Assembly: GCA_934122275.1 (NCBI GenBank)
Contig: CAKOWI010000003.1
Span: 1 to 64,000 of the forward strand
Reading direction: 5' to 3'
Origin: an uncultured Bacilli bacterium
Lineage (GTDB): Bacteria; Bacillota_I; Bacilli_A; RF39; UBA660
DNA length: 64,000 nucleotides
Position numbers and translations under genes: made by a program. The notes under the pieces were generated by a model. That model was given only the letters and a program-made list of their open reading frames with translations, did no database searches and was not told the DNA's origin. Shown piece after piece: positions 17,860 through 27,473 of this stretch (position 1 is its first letter; every line of letters starts with the position of its first letter).

Positions 17860-17886
17860 CTATAATCAACTCCTGTAATTATTATA

Positions 17887-18771
17887 TCATACTAATTCAT
17901 ATTCTCTAGCAATCACTCTATCATCAGAACAATATTTTATAACATATTCATTGTTTTGTTTGCAAATTATTATTCCAACAGTTTTATTATCATCCATTCC
18001 TTTAATATTTTTATCAATGTAATTCATATAATTTTGAATTTGTCCTGTATGGTTTGAATTTAATTTAGTTACTTTTAATTCAATAACAACATAACATTTG
18101 AATTTTATATTATACAAAAGTAAATCTACATAATTATAAAAATTACCTATTTTAATCTTAAATTCATTATCTATAAAACTAAATCCGTTTCCTAATTCTT
18201 TCATAAATGATGCAATATCTTCAAGTATTAATTTTTGTAATAATTTTTCAGATATATTTTCATAATTAAAACTATTTTTAATTAATATAGGATTTTTAAC
18301 AAAGTCAACTACATTATTATCCTCATTATTTATTAATTTTGATTTAGTTTCATCATCTAATCTTTCATATTCTTTTGATTTAATTTTTTCTCTTAATTGC
18401 CTTATAGACAAATTTTGTTCTTCAATTATTCTAATATAATATTTAACTTCATTAACATTATCAATTGGCAATAATTCTACATAATGACTATATGACAAAT
18501 TTGGCGACAGTGTCGCCACTTTTTCTATTAATAAATAAAATTTTTTCATTTTATTTAATGAAGAAACATCATATTTTATTTTTAAATCAATTGTTAATTT
18601 ATTTGAATAATCCTTTATTATTCCTTCTCCATAATGATTTCCTGCTTCACTTAACATTCTTCCAACATTGTAATAAGTATTTAAATCGCTTTTATTAATT
18701 GAGTACCTTTTAACTTTTCGATTTATCTCATTATTTACCAATTCTTTTTTTATCTCATTATAATAATTCAT
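17887..18771 (-). CDS. DUF1016 family PDDEXK nuclease-like protein, copy A
   Basis: 294 residues, with the same domain order as copy B: LSYSHYVELLPI near residue 90 and a PDDEXK-like core YNYVDLLLYNIKFKCYVVIELK near 225. The C-terminal third is nearly identical to copy B while the N-terminal part is more diverged. It starts 12 bases after the comEC stop with an AAGGAG site, so it is likely co-transcribed with comEA-comEC. A near-perfect palindrome, TGGCGACA/TGTCGCCA, lies inside it at 18502-18518. Confidence 0.85.
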   Translation of the reverse strand: MNYYNEIKKELVNNEINRKVKRYSINKSDLNTYYNVGRMLSEAGNHYGEGIIKDYSNKLTIDLKIKYDVSSLNKMKKFYLLIEKVATLSPNLSYSHYVELLPIDNVNEVKYYIRIIEEQNLSIRQLREKIKSKEYERLDDETKSKLINNEDNNVVDFVKNPILIKNSFNYENISEKLLQKLILEDIASFMKELGNGFSFIDNEFKIKIGNFYNYVDLLLYNIKFKCYVVIELKVTKLNSNHTGQIQNYMNYIDKNIKGMDDNKTVGIIICKQNNEYVIKYCSDDRVIAREYELV

Positions 18772-18783
18772 ATCTACTCCTTC

Positions 18784-20790
18784 CTATGGACTGCATGTTT
18801 CTATTTCTAATTTATCATTTTTTATCTTAAACATAATACTTCCATCTTGATCTGTTCTATATATTTTAGAGTTTTCTAGATTATTTAATACTTCTTTATT
18901 CGGATGCCCATATCTATTATTCTTGCCAACACTAATAACCCCATATTTAGGATTTATTTCATCAATAAAGTTTTTACTACTACTTGTTTTACTTCCATGA
19001 TGTCCTACTTTTAATACATCAACGTTAGATAGATTATATTTATCTAATATATCATTTTCTTTATCTACTCCTGCATCTCCCATAAATAAGAATTTATAAT
19101 TATTGTAGTTAAAATAAATTACACTACTATTATCATTTTCATTATCATATTCTTTAGTATTAAGAAACTGTAATTTATAATTATCGATATTTAGTTCTTT
19201 AACACATGAATAATATTTTATCTTCTTTTGATTTAATACTTTAATTAATTCTTTTTCTAAATCATTAAACTCTCCACAATTAAATATTACTTTTTCAACT
19301 TTAAAATTATTAACTAAATTGACTGCCTCTCCCATGTGATCATAATCGCCATGAGTCAAAATTAAATATTCAATTTGTTTTATTCCCATAGAATTTAAAT
19401 AAGGAATAATTCTTTTCTCTTTTTTATCCATACTACTAGATAAGTAATTACCTCCAGTATCTATTACAACCGTTTCCCCACCTTTAAATATAAAAATAGA
19501 ACTATCACCCTGACCAACGTCTAAAAATGTAATTTTAGGATTAATAATTAGAAATCTACTATTTATATTAATAACTAATAACAATATGAATAATGTAACA
19601 TACTTAGGTTTATGTTTAATTGCAAAATATAAAAAGACATAATATAAAATAAATACAATTATATTAGGTTTAGAAACAGTAAAAGATAAGGTATTGAATC
19701 TAGATAAAAACATACATGATTTTTCAAAAATACAAATTATAAACACAAGTAAATTATCCAGTGGCATAAATATAAATACAATTAATGATAATGGATAAAT
19801 TATATAAAGTACAAAAGGTGTTAAAATAATTGTGTATATAACGGTTAATAGATTAATTTTATAATAGCTTGATATAACAATAGGTAAACTTGATAAAAAA
19901 CATATAATAGATAGAAAAATGGTTTTATACAAATAGTTTTTGCCACATGTATACTTTTTAGATAAAAATATAAAAAACGTTACTATAAAGGAAAATAAGA
20001 AACCACCATTATAAATAAAATAAGGATTATATATCAATATTATACTTGCTAGAAATATTAATATCTGCACGTTTTTCATTTTTAATTTCAGTTTCTTATT
20101 TATTATACTTAGCATTAGAAATAAGGTACATCTAATAAATGATTCTTTAAATCCGGATAAAAAAAGATATAGAAACATAAATAACATTTTAAAAAGTTTA
20201 TTTTTTTTATTTAATGTTTTTTCCATAAAAATAACAAGTAAACTAATGTGTAAACTAGATAAAGAAAATAAATAACTAATTCCTAGTGTGCTATAAACTT
20301 CCTTTATATCCTCATTAATATAAGATGAATCACCAATTATAAAATCATATAAATATGAACTACTTTTACATTTACCAATATGACTTATGATATTATTTTT
20401 AACTTTATAAAATACGTTTCTGTTTTTTCTCACCAGTTTAATTTTACAATCATAACAAACCATACTTATGTTTTTTGATAACATATATTTTTTATAGCTA
20501 AAAAGATTAAAAATAGTATTATTACTAATAGTTTCAAATAGCCCATATACATTTACTACGTCACCAAGTTCATATTTAAAATCGTCTTCACTAATATATA
20601 CTCTATATTTTTTATCATTTTTTATATCAATTACAACTCTATTATCTTTTTTTATTATGTTAATTATTTTTCCATTTTCTTTTAAACTTTCAGAGTTATA
20701 TAAATGATTATTAAAAAACACAATTAAAAGTACCCTTATTAATGCTAAAAATATGATAGCTATATAAAAGAAGTTAATCTTTTTAATCAT
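18784..20790 (-). CDS. comEC: DNA uptake channel ComEC
   Basis: 668 residues, a little shorter than the 776 of B. subtilis. An N-terminal helix and an OB-like DUF4131 region to about residue 120, the Competence domain of many membrane helices to about 420, then a metallo-beta-lactamase-like domain starting FLDVGQGDSSIF with LILTHGDYDHMGEA, MGDAG and VGHHGS. The channel takes single-stranded DNA into the cytoplasm. Its start overlaps the comEA stop by four bases (ATGA). Confidence 0.93.
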   Translation of the reverse strand: MIKKINFFYIAIIFLALIRVLLIVFFNNHLYNSESLKENGKIINIIKKDNRVVIDIKNDKKYRVYISEDDFKYELGDVVNVYGLFETISNNTIFNLFSYKKYMLSKNISMVCYDCKIKLVRKNRNVFYKVKNNIISHIGKCKSSSYLYDFIIGDSSYINEDIKEVYSTLGISYLFSLSSLHISLLVIFMEKTLNKKNKLFKMLFMFLYLFLSGFKESFIRCTLFLMLSIINKKLKLKMKNVQILIFLASIILIYNPYFIYNGGFLFSFIVTFFIFLSKKYTCGKNYLYKTIFLSIICFLSSLPIVISSYYKINLLTVIYTIILTPFVLYIIYPLSLIVFIFMPLDNLLVFIICIFEKSCMFLSRFNTLSFTVSKPNIIVFILYYVFLYFAIKHKPKYVTLFILLLVININSRFLIINPKITFLDVGQGDSSIFIFKGGETVVIDTGGNYLSSSMDKKEKRIIPYLNSMGIKQIEYLILTHGDYDHMGEAVNLVNNFKVEKVIFNCGEFNDLEKELIKVLNQKKIKYYSCVKELNIDNYKLQFLNTKEYDNENDNSSVIYFNYNNYKFLFMGDAGVDKENDILDKYNLSNVDVLKVGHHGSKTSSSKNFIDEINPKYGVISVGKNNRYGHPNKEVLNNLENSKIYRTDQDGSIMFKIKNDKLEIETCSP

Positions 20791-21509
20791 AATGTTAAGT
20801 TATCTTTTATTTTATTAAATAAAGCTTTTCCTATGCCAGAAACTTTCTTTATATCTTCTATATTGCTGAACTTTCCATTTTCATTTCGATAATTTATTAT
20901 AGCATTTGCTTTAGATTCACCTATACCATTTAAAGTCATTAATTCTTCTTTACTAGCATTATTTAAAGAAACTTTACTATTACTTTTAGTTTTACTATCT
21001 TCTGCTGCTTTACTTTCTTTTTCATTTTCATTATCTTTTTTTATACAAGCATCATTATCTTTATCAGGGCAAATACATTCTACAGATGCACAATTTATTG
21101 AAGAAGTTTCATTATTCTTCTTATAATTATATATTTCTGTTTTCGTATAAACCATTATATACATTTCATCTTTTACTTTAAGACTTAAATTAATGTTTAT
21201 TGTATCTGCTTCACCTTGCAATCCTCCTGCTAAATTTATTGCATCAATTACTCTTTTGTCAGAATTCAGTTCATAAACACCAGGAGAATTAACCGCACCT
21301 TTTACGTCTACGTATACGGTTTTTTCTTTACTTTTGTCTTCTTTTTTAGTTTCTTCCTTTTTAACATTTTCATTTGATGATAATTTTTTTTCACTAACTA
21401 TATATGATTTGTTATTGTTATCATAAAAAACAATTCCTAAAATACTTACTATTACAATACTAAAAACAAATATAATATATCTTATATATCGTCTAATAAA
21501 ATTTATCAT
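20787..21509 (-). CDS. comEA: DNA receptor ComEA
   Basis: 240 residues. One N-terminal membrane helix (residues 10-30), a Lys/Glu-rich spacer, a SLBB domain (VYVDVKGAVNSPGVYEL...RVIDAINLAGG), a second acidic spacer with a CASVECICPDKDNDAC cysteine cluster, and a C-terminal helix-hairpin-helix domain (VSLNNASKEELMTLNGIGESKA...IKKVSGIGKALF) that binds double-stranded DNA. First gene of comEA-comEC-DUF1016. The cysteine-rich insert between SLBB and HhH is unusual. Confidence 0.93.
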   Translation of the reverse strand: MINFIRRYIRYIIFVFSIVIVSILGIVFYDNNNKSYIVSEKKLSSNENVKKEETKKEDKSKEKTVYVDVKGAVNSPGVYELNSDKRVIDAINLAGGLQGEADTININLSLKVKDEMYIMVYTKTEIYNYKKNNETSSINCASVECICPDKDNDACIKKDNENEKESKAAEDSKTKSNSKVSLNNASKEELMTLNGIGESKANAIINYRNENGKFSNIEDIKKVSGIGKALFNKIKDNLTL

Positions 21510-21583
21510 TTATTCCTCCTTCAATATTATTATTAGACATAAAAATCATATCACCTCTAAAAAAAATAAGTAACTTTCGTTAC

Positions 21584-22726
21584 CTATCTAATTAAATGCT
21601 TTTGTTCGAAAATTTTATTTTCTACACACGTTCTTTGAACAAATGCTAAACATATTAGTAAATTTATCATAAAAGAACCACCATATGAGTAAAAAGGAAG
21701 CGGCACCCCTGTAAGTGGTATAACACCTAGTACACCACCTAAATTTATCATAACATGTGCTGCTATATAAGATGCAACCCCATAACATATAATTACACCC
21801 TGTATATTGTATGATTTTTTACCTATCATTATAATTCTCCATACCATTATAAAATAAACTAGTATAATTATAATTCCAATAATCAATCCCATTTCTTCTA
21901 CTATTATTGCATATATAAAATCCGTATGAGCTTCTGGTAAGTATAAATATTTTTGCTTACTATCTCCATATCCACTACCTAGTATTCCACCACTATTAAT
22001 TGCAATAAAACCATTACATACTTGATATCCTGTTTTTTCCCTATATCTTGTACATGGTTTTTTATAATTAAGTCTACTTTTTTGACTATCACTTAAGCCC
22101 TTTCCAGAAACCAGCATTGCTATTACAATTATTAATACTGATATTACAGAAAGTGCAACTATCATTAATTTTGTTTTTTTATCATATGGTACTATTAAAA
22201 ATACCGTTAAAGTTATTATAAATATTATTGTCATTGTACCTAAATCAGGTTGTTTAAATACTAAAGACATAAAAATCAAAGGTACAACAAATGGTAAAAC
22301 TTTTCCAAAATTACTTAATTCTCTATTCTTTATTAACTTTTCATAGAGAAGTGCCATGTAAATAATTAAAATCGTTTTAGCAAATTCACTTGGTTGAATA
22401 CCAAAGCCAAAAATAAACATCCAACCCGTAATACCATTCATAACTTTTTTACTTAATAGCACATAAACTAATGCAACAAAGATTCCAAAAACTCCTACAT
22501 ATATAAATTTCCGCCAAAACTTAATTGGGGTTTTTATAATAATTATTGCACAAGAAAGACCAATAAATATAAAGAATAACTGTCTTTTAAAGTAGTAATA
22601 ACTGTCATCAAACTTCATATAAGCTTTTAATGAAGAAGCACTACCTACCATCATAACTCCAAATATAAGAGATATAATTGTTAGTAGCAATAACGGTTTA
22701 TCAATTTTATTTAATATCTTTTTCAC
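21584..22726 (-). CDS. ftsW: Cell-division SEDS glycosyltransferase FtsW
   Basis: 380 residues with about ten membrane helices. SEDS signatures include KQPDLGTMTII, SGGILGSGYGDSKQKYLYLPEAHTDFIYAIIVEE and the terminal PLTGVPLPFYSYGGS. The LPEAHTDFIYAI text favours FtsW over RodA. GTG start after AGGTGATAAA. It polymerises peptidoglycan strands at the septum. Not linked to other division genes here. Confidence 0.88.
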   Translation of the reverse strand: MKKILNKIDKPLLLLTIISLIFGVMMVGSASSLKAYMKFDDSYYYFKRQLFFIFIGLSCAIIIIKTPIKFWRKFIYVGVFGIFVALVYVLLSKKVMNGITGWMFIFGFGIQPSEFAKTILIIYMALLYEKLIKNRELSNFGKVLPFVVPLIFMSLVFKQPDLGTMTIIFIITLTVFLIVPYDKKTKLMIVALSVISVLIIVIAMLVSGKGLSDSQKSRLNYKKPCTRYREKTGYQVCNGFIAINSGGILGSGYGDSKQKYLYLPEAHTDFIYAIIVEEMGLIIGIIIILVYFIMVWRIIMIGKKSYNIQGVIICYGVASYIAAHVMINLGGVLGVIPLTGVPLPFYSYGGSFMINLLICLAFVQRTCVENKIFEQKHLIR

Positions 22727-22852
22727 TTTATCACCTATCTTAAATATAATAACACATTTTTATTATTTTTTTAATATATAGGTATTTTATATAACGAATT
22801 ATTTACAGTTTTAATAAACTATAGTAGAAAATGTATAAGGAGGGATATTTAA

Positions 22853-23026
22853 ATGTATTATTACGGCTATCAAGGCGGTTATGGATATAACTCTCCATGC
22901 AGTGGTGGATATCAGTACTATCCAGTATATGGTAATAATCAATCAGGGTATGGAACTGCTATTATATTAGTATTATTTATATTACTAGTTATAGTAATTG
23001 GAGCTAGATGGTTCAATTCAAATTAG
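22853..23026 (+). CDS. YjcZ-like Gly/Tyr-rich small membrane protein
   Basis: 57 residues. A Tyr/Gly-rich head (MYYYGYQGGYGYNSPCSGGYQYY) and a C-terminal helix GTAIILVLFILLVIVIGARWF, the layout of the YjcZ/YosA-type small proteins annotated in Bacilli as sporulation-related. Strong AAGGAGGGATATTTAA before the ATG. The window shows no other sporulation gene, so that role need not apply. Confidence 0.8.
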   Translation: MYYYGYQGGYGYNSPCSGGYQYYPVYGNNQSGYGTAIILVLFILLVIVIGARWFNSN

Positions 23027-23100
23027 AAAATTTTGCAAATTAGGAAAGTTTTACTTTCCTCTTTTTTTATGGTAAAATACTTTTTGTTTGAGGTGGTAAT

Positions 23101-23649
23101 ATGTTTAGAAATTTTAAAATATTAGACGAAAAAGATAAAAAATTGCGCTTAGTAAGTAAAGAAGTTACCTTTCCTCTATCTAATGAAGAAAAAGATACCA
23201 TAAAAGATACAATGGATTATTTGAGATACAGCCAAATAGAAAAATATGCAAAAAAATATAAGCTTAGAGCTGGTTGGGGAATGAGTGCAATACAAATAGG
23301 AATTGACAAAAGATGGTTTGTTATAGTGGATGAACAAGAAGATGGTTCATTTAAAGAATACTTTTTTGCAAATCCCAAAATAATTAGTAATAGTGCTGAA
23401 AAAATATACGTTGAACAAGGAGAAGGATGTTTAAGTGTAAACAGAGACGTTCCTGGAATCGTATTAAGATATGCAAGAATAACCATTGAAGCATATGACA
23501 TAAATGGAAATAAGTTTAGTATGCGTCTAAGAGAAGATTTAGCTGTATGTGTTCAGCATGAAATAGATCATTTAAACGGTATTTTATTTATTGATAAAAT
23601 AGATAAAAAGAATCCATATAAAGATTCTAATAAATATAGAGCTATTTAA
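23101..23649 (+). CDS. def: Peptide deformylase
   Basis: Removes the formyl group from nascent proteins. 182 residues, type 2 (Gram-positive) length. Motif 1 is GWGMSAIQIG, motif 2 EGCLSVN (Cys metal ligand), motif 3 CVQHEIDHLNGILF. Motif 1 has Ser for the usual Ala. Its own U-rich terminator follows. Confidence 0.95.
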   Translation: MFRNFKILDEKDKKLRLVSKEVTFPLSNEEKDTIKDTMDYLRYSQIEKYAKKYKLRAGWGMSAIQIGIDKRWFVIVDEQEDGSFKEYFFANPKIISNSAEKIYVEQGEGCLSVNRDVPGIVLRYARITIEAYDINGNKFSMRLREDLAVCVQHEIDHLNGILFIDKIDKKNPYKDSNKYRAI

Positions 23650-23650
23650 A

Positions 23651-23677
23651 AAGACCATTATTGATGGCCTTTTTTCT
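23651..23677 (+). terminator. def terminator
   Basis: GACCAT/ATGGCC imperfect stem followed by T6. Confidence 0.6.
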
Positions 23678-23712
23678 ATCTTTCAAACTAATCCTTATAC
23701 TTTATATCATTT

Positions 23713-24081
23713 TTACACCTTTGTTGGCTTTAAATACTCAAATAATGGTATGTTTCTTAAAATCATAAACAGAAACGATAATACAAGAATAATGATTAAG
23801 TACTCATATTTAAATTTTATTATTTTTTTAGTTTTTATGTATTTAAAAATTCCAAATAATATATATACAAAACCTAATACCGTAATAATAAACATAAATG
23901 GATTATACCTAAATGCTTTATAAAATTCTAATTTTATCATTTCTTCTAGCATTCTAGTTGTACCACACCCAGCACAATACACTTTAAACATCTGTCTAAA
24001 TAAACACTTATATCCAAGAAATTTAAATATATATGTAAGTACTATTTCTATTATAAAAAATAAGATTATAAGTATTAACAT
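23713..24081 (-). CDS. DUF2752 membrane protein
   Basis: 122 residues, three membrane helices. The YCAGCGTTRMLEEMIKLEFYKAFRYNPFMF stretch is the DUF2752 signature (CxGCGxTR, then RYNP). Function unknown. It follows the DUF4190 gene by five bases, a pairing I know from other Firmicutes. Confidence 0.85.
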   Translation of the reverse strand: MLILIILFFIIEIVLTYIFKFLGYKCLFRQMFKVYCAGCGTTRMLEEMIKLEFYKAFRYNPFMFIITVLGFVYILFGIFKYIKTKKIIKFKYEYLIIILVLSFLFMILRNIPLFEYLKPTKV

Positions 24082-24086
24082 ACAAA

Positions 24087-24497
24087 TTAATAATATCTAC
24101 CAGTATCAATGTTAGAGAAATCTATCTGACTTCCAAGCTCATCAATAAAAAAGTCATTAGCAGTTAAATAAGTTATAAAAAGTGTTACAAGTAACATAGC
24201 TACTACACTTATTACTATTCCAGCTATTGCAAATTTCTTGTTTTTATCATCAAACTTTTTAGCATTAGATAAACCTATTATAGATAATATAAGACTTATA
24301 GGTGACATTATTCCAAAGCAAAAGATAAAAGATATAATCGATATAATAAAGCCTGCTATAGCAATATCATTTGAATTTAAGTTATCTTTTTTACTAATAT
24401 TATTAACCACTTTATTAGCCCCTAAATTAAATCCACAATTAGAGCAAAATCTTTGATTTGGTTGCACTTGTTCACCACAATTTTGACAATATTTCAT
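24087..24497 (-). CDS. Zinc-ribbon DUF4190 membrane protein
   Basis: 136 residues. N-terminal zinc ribbon (YCQNCGEQ...FCSNCGF) then two membrane helices of the DUF4190 type (AGFIISIISFIFCFG...ISLILSIIGLSNAKK...IAGIVISVVAMLL). AGGAGGT before the ATG. Just downstream of smc and upstream of the DUF2752 gene. Function unknown. Confidence 0.85.
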   Translation of the reverse strand: MKYCQNCGEQVQPNQRFCSNCGFNLGANKVVNNISKKDNLNSNDIAIAGFIISIISFIFCFGIMSPISLILSIIGLSNAKKFDDKNKKFAIAGIVISVVAMLLVTLFITYLTANDFFIDELGSQIDFSNIDTGRYY

Positions 24498-24509
24498 TTG
24501 TACCTCCTA

Positions 24510-27461
24510 TTATTTTTCCTTTATATCTTCCAATTTTACACTAACCAACTTAGAAACACCAGATTCCTGCATTGTAATACCATATAAGATATCTGCATAT
24601 TCCATAGTTTTCTTTTTGTGTGTGATTACAATAAACTGAGTTTTGTCTTTAAACTCATTTAAGAATTTCCCAAAATTATCAACATTAACCTCATCTAAAG
24701 CTGCCTCTACCTCATCTAAAATACAAAATGGTACAGGTCTAGTTTCTAATATTGCAAATAAAAGTGAAATTGCAGTTAAGGTTTTTTCTCCACCTGATAA
24801 TAGAGAAATATGTTGAAGTGTTTTTCCTGGTGGTAGAGCTTTTATCTCTATTCCAGTTGTTAATATGTCTTCAGGATTAGTAAGCTTAAGTTCAGCATTC
24901 CCCCCACCAAACAACTTTTTAAATACTTCCTTAAACTTTACTTTTACAATATCAAACGTTTCAATGAATTTCTCTTTCATTATATCATCTAATTCTTTTA
25001 TTATTTTAAGTATTGTATCTTCAGCATTTATTAAGTCATTTCGTTGATTTATCAAAAATTCATATCTTTCTGATACCCTTTGATACTCTTCTATAGCTCC
25101 TACATTTACATCCCCTAATTTTTTTATTTCCAGCTTACATTTATCAACTATCTTTCTAGCTTCTTTTTCATCCATATCAAGAAAATAATTTGCTTTTGCT
25201 TTTTCAAAAGTCATAGAATAATCTTCAGTTAATGTATTAAGTAACGTATCTAATTTTACATCTGCTCTATTAACTTTTATCTCTAACTCTTTTAGCTCGT
25301 TGCTCTTCTTATAAAACTCTTGATTATTAATCTTTGATTCTTTATCTAAATTATATATTTGATTCTTATAATCATCAATTACTTCTTTTAAAGATGAAAT
25401 ATTTAAAGCTAAACTTTGCTTTTCTTTTTCTTTTTCATAATACTCAGATACGATTTTCTCTTCTTCCTTTGATAAACTTTCATTAATAACATCATTTAAA
25501 TTATTAATCTCGTATTTTAAGCGTTCTTTTTCTTCTTCGAAAATCTTCTTTCTTTCTTCTTCATATCTAAGTGATATTTCCAAATTAGTTTCTTCTTCTA
25601 CTAATTTATCTTTTTCATCAATTTCAGTTTTATATTTTGAATCTATTTCATTAATATACATTTCAAGATTAGCTCTTTTTAACTGTAATTCATCAAGCAA
25701 TTTAACGTTATCTTCTAGTTCATGTCTTTGTGATATCATATTAGTACTATTTTTAACAGTACCACCAGTTAATGAACCACCAACGTGTAATAACTCTCCA
25801 TCTAGTGTAACTATTCTATATTTATAATTTATTTTTCTTGCTATATCATTAGCAGAATCAATATCTTTAGTAACTATAGTTGTCCCTAATTGATTCTTAA
25901 TTATATTATCATATTCAGACTCATACCTAACAAGATCTGATGCTATGCCTATAAAATCTTTGTTTTGAATTAAGAATCTATATGTTACACTATCAATTTC
26001 TTTTTTCTTAATTACATTGATAGGAAAAAATGTAGCTCTTCCATACTTATTTACTTTAAGGTAATTAATCGCTTCTTTTGCAATAAATTCATCATCAGTT
26101 ACTATATAATTTGATGCTGCACCTAAGGCAACTCCTATAGCATTAGCATACTCTTTTTCTGTTTCTATTAAATTAGCAATTACACCACGAATACCAGCTA
26201 ACTTAGGATTATCTATAACACACTTAACCGCATAAGGAAGTAAATTACCATTTTCTATAGTATTTCTTAACATCTCTATTTTATATTTTGTTTCATTTTC
26301 CAATCTATTTTGAGAAGTTAAATTACTTTCATTATCATCATGAATTTTCTTTATTCCATTTACTTTCTCTTCTTTTGTATTAATTTTTTCATGTAAATCC
26401 GATATTTTTCTTTTCAAAATATTAATTGTATTAGTAGTATTAAATATTTCATTATCTTTCTTTAGTATACTCTCTTTCAAATTAACTAAATTTTCATGTA
26501 CTTTAGTATCTTTAGCACTATACTTTTGTCTTTCTAAAATAAGCTCTTTTTTACCTAACAAAGATTCTGCTTCCTTAGTAACACTAGTAAAAAGATTTTG
26601 ATATGAATATAATTTTTCTTCTTCTTTTGTCTGTAATAGTTTTAATTCTTCTATTTTTGAATTATCAACAGTACTACTTGATTGTAATTTTATTATTTCT
26701 TCATTTAAATCATTAACTAATTTTTTATTACTATGATATTCTTTATTAAGTGAATTAACCTCACTTACAATTAAGGATACCTCAATTTCATCTAACTTAT
26801 TTTTGTTTTCTAAATATTTTTTTGCATCTTCACTTTGCTTTTTTAGTGGTTCCAAATTAGATTCTAACTCTAAAATGATATCATTTACACGATTCATATT
26901 ATCATGTGTTCTATCTAATTTTCTTAATGCTTCATCTTTTCTTTTTTTATACTTAAGTGTTTTAGCAGCAGATTCAAAAATAATTCTTCTCTCTTCTGGT
27001 TTATTTGATAAGATTGCACCAATATCACCTTGTGATATTATATTAAACGATTCTTTTGAAACACCTGTATCAACAAACAAATCCGTTATATCTTTTAGTC
27101 TACATTTTTCATTATTCAAATAATATTCGTTTTCCCCAGTTTTATATATACATCTTTTAATACTAACTTCGGTATATGGTGTTGGTAAATATTTATCAGT
27201 ATTATCAAATACTAAAGTTACACTTGCACTAGATGATGGTTTTCTTGACTTACTACCAGAAAATATAACATCACTCATTGCACCTTCACCACGAAGTTGC
27301 TTAACTGATTGTTCACCAAGTACCCACCTTACAGCATCAACAACGTTACTTTTTCCACTACCATTTGGTCCTACTACACCAGAAATACCGTCCGTAAGCT
27401 CAATATTTATTTTTTCAGCAAAAGATTTAAATCCTACTGCCTTTATCTCTTTTAAATACAT
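24510..27461 (-). CDS. smc: Chromosome condensation protein SMC, short-armed
   Basis: 983 residues against about 1,170-1,190 in most Firmicutes. Walker A GPNGSGKS at 31-38, coiled coil from about 165, the hinge around 405-580 (LAGIRGVIANLI...GGSLTGG), return coil, and C-terminal LSGGEKTLTAISLLFA plus Walker B FCILDEVEAALD. All catalytic parts are intact, so the deficit lies in both coiled-coil arms. It works with ScpA/ScpB (encoded at 57.6-58.9 kb). It follows rnc, the usual Firmicutes order. Confidence 0.95.
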   Translation of the reverse strand: MYLKEIKAVGFKSFAEKINIELTDGISGVVGPNGSGKSNVVDAVRWVLGEQSVKQLRGEGAMSDVIFSGSKSRKPSSSASVTLVFDNTDKYLPTPYTEVSIKRCIYKTGENEYYLNNEKCRLKDITDLFVDTGVSKESFNIISQGDIGAILSNKPEERRIIFESAAKTLKYKKRKDEALRKLDRTHDNMNRVNDIILELESNLEPLKKQSEDAKKYLENKNKLDEIEVSLIVSEVNSLNKEYHSNKKLVNDLNEEIIKLQSSSTVDNSKIEELKLLQTKEEEKLYSYQNLFTSVTKEAESLLGKKELILERQKYSAKDTKVHENLVNLKESILKKDNEIFNTTNTINILKRKISDLHEKINTKEEKVNGIKKIHDDNESNLTSQNRLENETKYKIEMLRNTIENGNLLPYAVKCVIDNPKLAGIRGVIANLIETEKEYANAIGVALGAASNYIVTDDEFIAKEAINYLKVNKYGRATFFPINVIKKKEIDSVTYRFLIQNKDFIGIASDLVRYESEYDNIIKNQLGTTIVTKDIDSANDIARKINYKYRIVTLDGELLHVGGSLTGGTVKNSTNMISQRHELEDNVKLLDELQLKRANLEMYINEIDSKYKTEIDEKDKLVEEETNLEISLRYEEERKKIFEEEKERLKYEINNLNDVINESLSKEEEKIVSEYYEKEKEKQSLALNISSLKEVIDDYKNQIYNLDKESKINNQEFYKKSNELKELEIKVNRADVKLDTLLNTLTEDYSMTFEKAKANYFLDMDEKEARKIVDKCKLEIKKLGDVNVGAIEEYQRVSERYEFLINQRNDLINAEDTILKIIKELDDIMKEKFIETFDIVKVKFKEVFKKLFGGGNAELKLTNPEDILTTGIEIKALPPGKTLQHISLLSGGEKTLTAISLLFAILETRPVPFCILDEVEAALDEVNVDNFGKFLNEFKDKTQFIVITHKKKTMEYADILYGITMQESGVSKLVSVKLEDIKEK

Positions 27462-27473
27462 ACAAGTAACTCC

